DNA of 15,350 bases. Origin: Rhodoplanes sp049284695 (GTDB taxonomy: Bacteria > Pseudomonadota > Alphaproteobacteria > Rhizobiales > Xanthobacteraceae). The notes below the pieces were generated by a model. The model made no database searches and was not told where the DNA came from. It saw only the letters and a list, made by a program, of their open reading frames with translations. How positions within the stretch are numbered: the stretch's first letter is position 1; every line of letters starts with the position of its first letter. The position numbers and the translations under genes were made by a program. Location of the stretch: assembly GCA_049284695.1 (NCBI GenBank), contig JBAPYK010000233.1, positions 1 through 15,350 on the forward strand. The letters run 5' to 3'. Shown here piece after piece: positions 6,600 through 13,550 of this stretch.

Positions 6600-6722
6600 A
6601 AAAAAAAGTTTTATTGCCAACCTTCCGCTTTACAAGCCCTCCCTTTTGAGGCTGAATCGCCGAAAATCATCGATCCACTTTAACAATGCGGGTCGGGAAT
6701 ACGATACCTTAGGGAGGAGCCG

Positions 6723-7772
6723 ATGCAATCGCGACTTTGCGGAGTGCACATCCGCGCGTTTGCCGCCGCCGCCGGGCTAGCCCTGACGGCCGCGCTCGCG
6801 CCGCAAGCGGGAGCGCAAGACAAGTCCTTCGACTTGAAAATCTCGCATTGGGTCCCGCCGTCGCATCCGTTGCAGAAAGCCCTCGAGGAATGGGGCGCCT
6901 CGGTGGAAAAAGCGTCGGGCGGGACCATCAAATCCAAGGTTTATCCGTCCCAGCAGCTCGGCAAGGCGTTCGACCATTACGACATGGCGCGCGACGGCAT
7001 CGCCGATCTCACTTACATCAACACGGGTTACCAGCCCGGCCGCTTTCCCATTGTCGGCGCTGGCGAATTGCCGTTTCTAATGTCGAACGGGAAGGGCGGC
7101 ACCCAGGCCTTCGACGCCTGGTATCGCAAATACGCCGACAAGGAGATGAAGGACGTCAAGTTCTGTCTCGCCTTCGTCCATGACCCCGGCACGTTCCACT
7201 CGCGCACCAAGAAGATCGTGGTGCCGGAGGACATCAAGGGCATGAAGATCCGGCCGGCGCACGCGACCATCGCGACCTTCGTCACCCAGCTCGGGGGGAC
7301 CAACGTTCAGGCCGGCGCTCCGGAAGTCCGCGACGTGATCGAGAAGGGCGTCGCCGACGCGGTGACCTTCCCGTGGGGCTCCATCCCGCTATTCGGCATC
7401 GACAAGGTCGTGAAGTACCATATGGACGCGCCGCTTTACACGTCGAACTTCGCCCTCGTGTTCAACAAAGACAAATATAACCAGATGTCGCCGGCCCAAA
7501 AGAAGGTGATCGACGATCATTGCACCAATGAATGGGCCGTGCGCGTGGCCGGACCCTGGGCCGATTTCGAGCACGCCGGCATCGCGAAGCTGAAAGCCGA
7601 GCCGGGCCACGACGTCTACGCGATCACCGCCGAACAGCTCGCCCAGTGGAAAAAGGCCGCCGAACCTTTGGAAAAGACCTGGGCGGACAACGTGCGCAAG
7701 ACCGGCGTCGACCCGGCGGCGGCGATGAAGGAACTCAAAGACGAACTCGCGAAAGCCAACGCCTCGTACTGA
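6723..7772 (+). CDS. TRAP transporter solute-binding protein, DctP family
   Basis: The 349-residue product is a periplasmic receptor of the tripartite ATP-independent transporters. A signal peptide with a hydrophobic core at about 11-27 ends at AGA|QD (31/32). The mature protein opens with FDLKISHWVPPSHPLQKALEEW. Arg177 in IKGMKIRPAHA is in the position of the conserved arginine that salt-bridges the substrate carboxylate in DctP proteins. The start has a strong ribosome site, GGAGG at 6713-6717, five bases before the ATG. It is the first gene of a rightward operon followed by DctQ and DctM membrane subunits and then an IorAB-like pair. The substrate is thus probably an organic acid used by the downstream enzymes, possibly aromatic. 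Exact ligand cannot be read from the sequence. Confidence 0.93.
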   Translation: MQSRLCGVHIRAFAAAAGLALTAALAPQAGAQDKSFDLKISHWVPPSHPLQKALEEWGASVEKASGGTIKSKVYPSQQLGKAFDHYDMARDGIADLTYINTGYQPGRFPIVGAGELPFLMSNGKGGTQAFDAWYRKYADKEMKDVKFCLAFVHDPGTFHSRTKKIVVPEDIKGMKIRPAHATIATFVTQLGGTNVQAGAPEVRDVIEKGVADAVTFPWGSIPLFGIDKVVKYHMDAPLYTSNFALVFNKDKYNQMSPAQKKVIDDHCTNEWAVRVAGPWADFEHAGIAKLKAEPGHDVYAITAEQLAQWKKAAEPLEKTWADNVRKTGVDPAAAMKELKDELAKANASY

Positions 7773-7782
7773 CCCGCCATGG

Positions 7783-7809
7783 CGCGCCGGGGACCTTCGC
7801 CCCGGCGCG
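7783..7809 (+). repeat. Strong hairpin between dctP and dctQ
   Basis: Ten bases after the dctP stop lies a perfect 10-bp inverted repeat, CGCGCCGGGG (7783-7792) and CCCCGGCGCG (7800-7809), with a 7-base loop. A second, smaller repeat, CCGGCC (7815-7820) and GGCCGG (7825-7830), follows at once. There is no T-run, so it is not a canonical Rho-independent terminator. Its place suggests an mRNA 3' stabiliser or attenuator that yields more receptor than membrane protein, as often seen behind periplasmic binding-protein genes. The remaining gap to 7899 holds nothing else that I can name. Confidence 0.6.
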
Positions 7810-7899
7810 TTCGCCCGGCCGGCGGGCCGGTCTCGCTGACGAGAGGGGCGTTCAGCGGCGGGCGTTTCAGACAAGCCATACCGTGAACGGACCGGCGCC

Positions 7900-8412
7900 A
7901 TGCAGCGCACTTACATGGACCGTTTCATCGACGGCATCGAACTGATCGCCGCGGCGTTCGTCGGCATCGTCGCGGTCGATATCTTCGTCTCCGTATTGCT
8001 GCGCTATTTCTTCGCGGTGTCGATCCCCGACAGCTACGATTTCGGCCGCCTCCTCCTCGGCATCCTGATTTTCTGGGGCATTGCCGCGACCTCCTATCGC
8101 GGCACCCACATCACGGTCGATCTCGTCTGGGCCAATGCCGGGCCGCGCTGGCAGCGCGTGATCGACGTGTTTGCGACGCTCGTCCTGCTCTTCGTCGTCG
8201 CCGTGCAGACTTACACGTTGTTCGACAAGGTGGTCAGCACCTACGAAGCGAACGTGTCGACCTATGATCTACGCATCCCGACCTGGCCGTTTTTCGCCGT
8301 CGCCTGGCTCGGCGACGTCTCCGCCGTGCTGCTGATAGCGGTCCGCACCTATCGGCTGATCTTCCATCCGGAACTGATGCCGCAATACCGGATCAAGCCG
8401 GTCGATGAGTGA
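7900..8412 (+). CDS. TRAP transporter small permease subunit, DctQ family
   Basis: The 170-residue product has the length and four-helix layout of DctQ proteins. Hydrophobic segments lie at about 13-38, 48-66, 86-108 and 128-153. The segment FGRLLLGILIFWGIAATSYRGTHITVDLVW is the family's most conserved stretch, and RTYRLIFHPE closes the last helix. It forms the membrane complex with the large subunit DctM encoded next. An internal ATG at 7915 is an alternative start; neither has a strong ribosome site. Its stop (TGA 8410-8412) lies only 5 bp before the preferred dctM ATG and overlaps a possible GTG start, so the two membrane subunits are coupled. Confidence 0.9.
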   Translation: MQRTYMDRFIDGIELIAAAFVGIVAVDIFVSVLLRYFFAVSIPDSYDFGRLLLGILIFWGIAATSYRGTHITVDLVWANAGPRWQRVIDVFATLVLLFVVAVQTYTLFDKVVSTYEANVSTYDLRIPTWPFFAVAWLGDVSAVLLIAVRTYRLIFHPELMPQYRIKPVDE

Positions 8413-8417
8413 GTAGG

Positions 8418-9716
8418 ATGAGCAGCGACGTCGTTGCAGTCGTCGGGTTTCTGCTGTTGTTCGTGCTGATCCTGCTGCGGGTGCCCATCGGCATGGCGAT
8501 GGGTTTGGTCGGGGTCGGCGGTTTTGCCTATTTGAGCGGCGGCGGGCCCGCGCTGAAGATCGTCGGCCATACCTCGATGCGGACGGTGACCGATTTCAAT
8601 TTCGCCATCGTCCCGCTCTTCCTCCTGATGGGGTCCTTCGCCACGACCTCCGGGATGAGCCGCGAGCTGTTTCGCGCCGGCAATGCGTTTCTTGGCCAGA
8701 TGCGGGGCGGCCTCGGCATCGCGACGATCGCCGCCTGCGGCGGGTTCGCCGCGATCTGCGGCTCCTCGGTCGCAACGGCCGCCACCTTTTCCCGCGTCGC
8801 CTATCCGGAGATGCGCGCCTACGGCTATCCGCAATCCTTCGCCACCGGCGTGATCGCAGCGGGCGGCACACTGGGCATCATGATACCGCCCTCGACGGTG
8901 TTCGCCGTCTACGGGCTGATCACTGAGCAGGACATCGGCAAGCTGTTCATCGCCGGCGTCGTGCCCGGCATTCTCGCGATGGGCATGTATATGCTCACCA
9001 TTACCGTCATCGGCATGGCGCGGCCGGGCTATTTGCCGCCGGGGAAACGCGTGTCGTGGAAGGAGCGGGGCGAGAGCCTGCGCGAAATCTGGGCGACGCT
9101 GCTTCTGTTCGCCTTCGTGATCGGCGGCATTTATGGCGGCCTCTTCACCGCAACCGAAGCGGCCGGCATGGGGGCGGCCGGCGCCTTCATCATCGGCATC
9201 GTCCGCGGCCGGCTGTCGCGGAAGGACATCCGCCGCTCGCTCCTGGACACCACCCGCGTCACCGCCGCGATATTCACCATCCTGATCGGCGCGCTCCTGT
9301 TCGGCTATTTTCTCACCATCACCCAGACGCCGCAAAAGGTGACCGAATTCCTCACCAATCTCGGGATCGGCCGCTACGGGGTGCTCGCCCTCATCATGCT
9401 CATGTATCTGGTGCTCGGATGCCTCATGGACGCGCTCGCCATGATCATCCTCACGGTGCCGATCATCTTCCCCGTGATCAAGGAGCTCGGCTTCGACCCG
9501 ATCTGGTTCGGCGTGATCATCGTCATGACGGTCGAGCTCGGCCTCATCCACCCGCCGGTCGGCATGAATATTTTCGTCATCAAGAGCGTGGTGGAGGACG
9601 TGAAAATCTCCACCATTTTCTACGGCGTGCTGCCGTTCATCGTCACCGACATCCTGCGGCTAATACTTTTAATAGCGTTCCCGATTATTGCGTTATGGCT
9701 GCCGTCGCGTATGTAA
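8418..9716 (+). CDS. TRAP transporter large permease subunit, DctM family
   Basis: From the ATG at 8418 the product has 432 residues, normal for DctM (about 430). It is hydrophobic throughout, with about twelve membrane segments. Typical motifs are PLFLLMGSFATTSGMSRELF, GGFAAICGSSVATAATFSRVAYPEMRAYGY, GTLGIMIPPSTVFAVYGLIT and the C-terminal HPPVGMNIFVIKSV. It is the ion-coupled transport channel of the system. A GTG at 8409 that overlaps the dctQ stop is an alternative start (435 residues) but has no ribosome site. The last membrane segment is written in strikingly AT-rich, rare codons (CTA ATA CTT TTA ATA at 9660-9674), unlike the rest of this GC-rich gene. That stretch may carry a promoter for the next gene. 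Confidence 0.94.
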   Translation: MSSDVVAVVGFLLLFVLILLRVPIGMAMGLVGVGGFAYLSGGGPALKIVGHTSMRTVTDFNFAIVPLFLLMGSFATTSGMSRELFRAGNAFLGQMRGGLGIATIAACGGFAAICGSSVATAATFSRVAYPEMRAYGYPQSFATGVIAAGGTLGIMIPPSTVFAVYGLITEQDIGKLFIAGVVPGILAMGMYMLTITVIGMARPGYLPPGKRVSWKERGESLREIWATLLLFAFVIGGIYGGLFTATEAAGMGAAGAFIIGIVRGRLSRKDIRRSLLDTTRVTAAIFTILIGALLFGYFLTITQTPQKVTEFLTNLGIGRYGVLALIMLMYLVLGCLMDALAMIILTVPIIFPVIKELGFDPIWFGVIIVMTVELGLIHPPVGMNIFVIKSVVEDVKISTIFYGVLPFIVTDILRLILLIAFPIIALWLPSRM

Positions 9717-9749
9717 GTCGTTGGAGCACCAACCGTCAGGACTGCCATC

Positions 9750-11891
9750 ATGGAGCGATCGTTCGAACAGGAAGTCCAGGCGTTGCGGCTCGGGGCGGGC
9801 GAAACCTTCCACGGGGAAGGCATCCTCGCCGTCACCAAGGCGCTGCTGCAATCGGGCGTAAGCTATGTCGGCGGCTACCAGGGCGCGCCGGTCTCGCATC
9901 TGATCGACGTCATGGTCGAGGCCCAGGACCTGCTGGCCGAGCTGGGCGTGCATGTCGAGACCTGCACCAACGAGGCCTCGGCCGCCGCCCTGCTGGGCGC
10001 CTCGATCAATTATCCGTTGCGCGGCGCGGTCACCTGGAAGTCGATCGTCGGCACGAATGTCGCGGCCGACGCCCTGTCCAACCTGGCCTCGCCGGGGGTC
10101 ATTGGCGGCGCTTTAATCATTCTCGGCGAGGACTACGGCGAAGGCGCGAGCGTCATCCAGGAGCGGTCGCATGCCTTCGCGATGAAATCGTCGATGTGGC
10201 TCCTTGATCCGAAGCCGGACCTGCCCACCATTGTGCGCTGCGTGGAAAAGGGCTTCGAGCTATCGGAGGCGAGTCACGCCCCAGTAATGCTGGAGCTGCG
10301 TATCCGCGCCTGCCACGTTACCGGCCGGTTCGAGGCCAAGGCCAACCGGCCGGGTCACTGCTCCGCGCGCGGGCGCATCGCGGAGCCGGCTCGGTTCGAC
10401 TATGCCAAGCTCTCGCATCCACCGGCGGTGTTCACGCAGGAACGGCTGAAGGTCGAGGAGCGGCTTCCGGCGGCGCAAGCCTTCATCGTCGCCAACCAGC
10501 TCAATGAGATCATTCGCGGCGAGATCGACGACGTCGGCATCATCGTGCTCGGCGGGCTTGCGAACAGCGTGCTGCGGGCGCTATCGCGGCTCGGCCTCGC
10601 CGATCTGTTCGGCCGCTCGCGCATCCCGATCTACGTGCTCAATGTCGCCTATCCGCTCGCGCCGGGGGAATTGCGCGGCTTCTGCGCCGGCAAGCGGGCG
10701 GTGCTCGTGGTCGAAGAGGGCTATCCCGACTATATCGAGCAGGCGGTGACCGTCGAACTGCGGCGCGCCGACCTGAATACCCGCGTATTCGGCAAGGGGC
10801 CGCTGCCGAAAGCCGGGGAATACACCTCCGATGTCGTGCTCCAGGGCCTTGCCGCCTTTCTGCGCGAGGCGGGGCCGCAAACCGTCGCCATCGAGCCGAT
10901 CGACGCGCTGGCGCAGATGGCGCTGGCGCACAAGCAGACGGCCGCAGCCGCGATCCCTGATCTGCCGACGCGCCCGCCCGCCTTCTGCACCGGCTGCCCG
11001 GAACGCCCCGTCTTCGCCGCGATCAAGCTTGCCGAGCGCGAGGTCGGGCGGACGCATATCAGCGCCGACATCGGCTGCCATTCGTTTGCGACCACGCCGC
11101 CGTTCAATCTCGGCAACACGATCCTCGGCTACGGGATGAGTCTTGCGAGCGCCGCGGCGGTGGCGCCGAACCTCAATACGCGGCCGATCGCCATCATGGG
11201 CGACGGCGGGTTCTGGCATAACGGCCTCGTCAGCGGCGTCGCGAGCAACCTGTTCAACAAGGGCGACGGCGTGCTGCTAATTATGCAGAACGGCTATACC
11301 TCGGCGACGGGGCAGCAATTCATGCCGTCGAGCCCGGCAAGCCGCGACGGCGCGGCGCCCGGCATGAGCATCGAGAAGACGCTGCGCGCGCTCGGGGTCA
11401 AATGGCTGCGCACGGTGCGCAGCTACAGCGTCGCCAAAATGGCCGCCACCCTGAAAGAGGCGATGCTGTCCGCCGAACGCGGGCTGAAAGTCATCATCGC
11501 CGACGGCGAGTGCCAGCTCGTGCGCCAGCGTCGCGTGCGCGCGGAAGACGTGCTGAAGCTGGAACGCGGCGAGCGCGTCGTGCGCACCCGCTTCGGCGTC
11601 GACGATGATATCTGCACCGGCGATCACTCCTGCATTCGCCTGTCCGGCTGCCCGTCGCTGACGGTGAAGCCTAATCCCGATCCGCTGCGGACCGATCCCG
11701 TCGCGACCGTGATCGAAAGTTGCGTCGGCTGCGGCCTGTGCGGCGAAGTCGCCCATGCAGCGGTGCTGTGCCCCTCGTTTTATCGGGTCGAGCTGGTGCG
11801 CAACCCCACCCGCTGGGATCGTTTCCGCCATGGCCTCGCGCGCGGCGTCATCCACTTGTTCGGCGGGCCTATTCGAGCAGGAGCGATATGA
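9750..11891 (+). CDS. iorA: Indolepyruvate:ferredoxin oxidoreductase alpha-like, TPP and Fe-S subunit
   Basis: The 713-residue product has the order of IorA proteins. The pyrimidine-binding half starts at residue 16, AGETFHGEGI, with GGYQGAPVSHLIDV at 41-54. The middle domain reaches about 370. CTGCPERPVF (413-422) opens the TPP-diphosphate half. The TPP motif is GDGGFWHNG (484-492), and MQNGYTSATGQQ (512-523) lies at the expected distance. Two C-terminal Fe-S motifs follow. The first, C622-x2-D625-x2-C628-x5-C634-P, has Asp where IorA normally has the second Cys. The second is C658, C661, C664, then C674-P after nine residues. It should bind a 2-oxo acid, decarboxylate it and make an acyl-CoA with ferredoxin as acceptor. 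Arylpyruvates are the classic substrates; arylglyoxylates are possible given the neighbours. It starts 33 bp after dctM and overlaps iorB by ATGA. Specificity is uncertain. Confidence 0.85.
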   Translation: MERSFEQEVQALRLGAGETFHGEGILAVTKALLQSGVSYVGGYQGAPVSHLIDVMVEAQDLLAELGVHVETCTNEASAAALLGASINYPLRGAVTWKSIVGTNVAADALSNLASPGVIGGALIILGEDYGEGASVIQERSHAFAMKSSMWLLDPKPDLPTIVRCVEKGFELSEASHAPVMLELRIRACHVTGRFEAKANRPGHCSARGRIAEPARFDYAKLSHPPAVFTQERLKVEERLPAAQAFIVANQLNEIIRGEIDDVGIIVLGGLANSVLRALSRLGLADLFGRSRIPIYVLNVAYPLAPGELRGFCAGKRAVLVVEEGYPDYIEQAVTVELRRADLNTRVFGKGPLPKAGEYTSDVVLQGLAAFLREAGPQTVAIEPIDALAQMALAHKQTAAAAIPDLPTRPPAFCTGCPERPVFAAIKLAEREVGRTHISADIGCHSFATTPPFNLGNTILGYGMSLASAAAVAPNLNTRPIAIMGDGGFWHNGLVSGVASNLFNKGDGVLLIMQNGYTSATGQQFMPSSPASRDGAAPGMSIEKTLRALGVKWLRTVRSYSVAKMAATLKEAMLSAERGLKVIIADGECQLVRQRRVRAEDVLKLERGERVVRTRFGVDDDICTGDHSCIRLSGCPSLTVKPNPDPLRTDPVATVIESCVGCGLCGEVAHAAVLCPSFYRVELVRNPTRWDRFRHGLARGVIHLFGGPIRAGAI

Positions 11892-13432
11892 CCGCGCCGT
11901 CACGCCCGCTGACATTGCTGATCGCCGCGCTCGGCGGCGAAGGCGGCGGCGTGCTGACGCATTGGATCGTCTCCGCCGCGTCGAGCCTGGGTTTTCCCGT
12001 GCAGAGCACGTCGATCCCCGGCGTCGCCCAACGGACCGGCGCGACGACCTATTACATCGAAATCCTGCCGGCGCCCTGGGCCGAGTTGAACGGGCGGCAG
12101 CCGGTGCTCGCGCTGACGCCGGGCGCAGGCGACGTCGATATCGTGCTCGCGAGCGAGCTGTTGGAGGCGGCGCGCGCGGTCGCCAACGGGTTCGTCACCG
12201 CGGACCGCACCATGGTGATCGCTTCCAGCCATCGCCACTATGCCATTGCCGAAAAGATGGCGATGGCCGACGGCCGCCATGATCCCGCGCGCCTCACCGA
12301 TGCGATCACGCAGAATGCGCAGGCCGCGCTGATCTTCGACATGGAGGCGGCCGCCCGAGAGGCGGGCGCGATGATCAGCGCGGTGATGCTGGGCGCGCTC
12401 GCCGCTTCCCGCCATCTGCCGCTTCCGCAAGATGCGCTCATTGCGGCCATCCGCGCCGAGGGCAAGGCCGCCGAAGCGAATATCCGCGGCTTCGAGGCGG
12501 GGCTGCGCGCGGCGGCGCGGGCGTCGGCGACATCCCTCGCGACCGGGCCAGACAAGCGGGCGCATGGCGGCGAGCGCCGGCTCCGCTCGCTCGAAGGCGA
12601 GGTGACGCAGTCGTTTCCGCCGGAAGCCGCCGCGATTGCGATCGAAGGCGTGCGCCGCCTCTACCGCTATCAGAACCGGGCCTACGCAAAGCTCTATCGC
12701 CAACGGCTAAGGGCCATCGCGGAAGCCGACAAGGCGTCGCGCGCGGGCGGCCGGCTCTTGTGCGAGACCGCGCGCCATCTCGCCGTGCGCATGTCCTATG
12801 AGGACGTCATTCGGGTCGCGGCTGCGAAAATCGCGCCCGAGCGCATCGGACGCATCGAACGGGAGATGGGAGCAAAGCCTGGCGAACGCTTGCGGATCGT
12901 CGAGTTCCTGAAACCCGGGCTCGACGAAATATGCCAGATTCTTCCCGCTGCGCTCGCGCGGCGCCTGCTCGCCGCCGCCGAGAACCGCCCATGGTTGCGC
13001 GATCTGCATTTCACCATGGAGCTGGAGACCACCTCAATCTCCGGTTATGTGCGGCTGTGGGGCCTCGCGAAGTTGCGCGTGTTTCGGCCCTGGACGTATC
13101 GCTATCAGGCGGAGCAGCAAGCGATCGAGGATTGGCTTGCCCTCGTCACGCAGGCGGCGAGGCATTCGGCGGCGCTCGCGCTCGAAGTCGTGGAATGCGC
13201 GCGGCTCCTCAAGGGCTATGGCGACACGCTGAGGCGCGGCCGAAGCAATTTCGCTCTAATCGAGGCGCGCGTGATCCGTCCGATTTTGGCAGGGCAGATC
13301 GCCGCCGAGGTTGCGGTCGACGCGATCGCGAGCGCGCGCACCGCGGCGCTGGTCGACCCGGACGGTAACGGCCTTTCCGCCTGTCTCGCCGAGATCGAGC
13401 GGCGGAAGGAATTTCGGCTGGCTGCGGAATAA
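11888..13432 (+). CDS. iorB: Indolepyruvate:ferredoxin oxidoreductase beta-like subunit with C-terminal DUF6537-like region
   Basis: The frame is open from further upstream, but the start is the ATG at 11888. It overlaps the iorA stop in ATGA and gives 514 residues. Residues about 8-205 are the gamma/IorB-type domain: LIAALGGEGGGVLTHWI (10-26) and SIPGVAQRTGATTYYIE (42-58) are its hallmarks, likely forming the CoA/TPP-side partner surface. The rest (about 255-500) is helical, with RRLYRYQNRAYAKLYRQRL, VRMSYEDVIRVAAAKI, and WLRDLHFTMELETTSISGYVRLWGLAKLRVFRPWTYRY. I recognise it as the DUF6537-like C-terminal part of the large fused indolepyruvate oxidoreductases of aerobic proteobacteria, of unknown role. 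Classical archaeal IorB is about 200 residues and lacks this part. The pair here therefore looks like the fused 1150-residue enzyme cut in two. No ferredoxin gene is nearby. Confidence 0.82.
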   Translation: MTAPSRPLTLLIAALGGEGGGVLTHWIVSAASSLGFPVQSTSIPGVAQRTGATTYYIEILPAPWAELNGRQPVLALTPGAGDVDIVLASELLEAARAVANGFVTADRTMVIASSHRHYAIAEKMAMADGRHDPARLTDAITQNAQAALIFDMEAAAREAGAMISAVMLGALAASRHLPLPQDALIAAIRAEGKAAEANIRGFEAGLRAAARASATSLATGPDKRAHGGERRLRSLEGEVTQSFPPEAAAIAIEGVRRLYRYQNRAYAKLYRQRLRAIAEADKASRAGGRLLCETARHLAVRMSYEDVIRVAAAKIAPERIGRIEREMGAKPGERLRIVEFLKPGLDEICQILPAALARRLLAAAENRPWLRDLHFTMELETTSISGYVRLWGLAKLRVFRPWTYRYQAEQQAIEDWLALVTQAARHSAALALEVVECARLLKGYGDTLRRGRSNFALIEARVIRPILAGQIAAEVAVDAIASARTAALVDPDGNGLSACLAEIERRKEFRLAAE

Positions 13433-13513
13433 CGCCGCACGAGCCGCAGGGCCGCATTGTCACACCAGCGTGCAGTTGTGAGAACGCAATAGGTCAAGGT
13501 AATCTTGGCAAGA

Positions 13514-13536
13514 ACCGCGAGCCGTAAAATCGCGGT
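13514..13536. promoter_or_regulatory. Inverted repeat upstream of the TAXI receptor gene
   Basis: ACCGCGA (13514-13520) and TCGCGGT (13530-13536) are perfect 7-bp arms around GCCGTAAAA. A TAAAAT inside (13525-13530) could be a -10, with TTGGCA (13505-13510) as a possible -35, though the 14-base spacing is short. The repeat ends just before the ribosome site of the next gene. It may be an operator or a leader hairpin. The whole iorB-TAXI gap is 118 bp and has no terminator with a T-run. Confidence 0.4.
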
Positions 13537-13540
13537 CAAG

Positions 13541-13546
13541 GGAGGA
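13541..13546 (+). promoter_or_regulatory. Ribosome-binding site fixing a GTG start
   Basis: GGAGGA at 13541-13546 lies a few bases before GTG at 13551. No in-frame ATG is nearby, and the frame begins with a proper signal peptide only from this GTG. The site therefore decides the start of the TAXI receptor. Confidence 0.75.
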
Positions 13547-13550
13547 AAAG

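Noticed and set aside
8349..9551. Open frame of 400 codons on the minus strand opposite dctM
   Set aside because: Product is an Asp/Glu/His/Arg-rich string without a domain, which is the mirror of the hydrophobic membrane protein on the other strand.
11720..11887. Upstream extension of the iorB frame (56 extra codons)
   Set aside because: It overlaps the Fe-S coding end of iorA and gives an Arg/Pro-rich N terminus; the ATG at 11888 in the ATGA overlap starts right before the conserved IorB domain.
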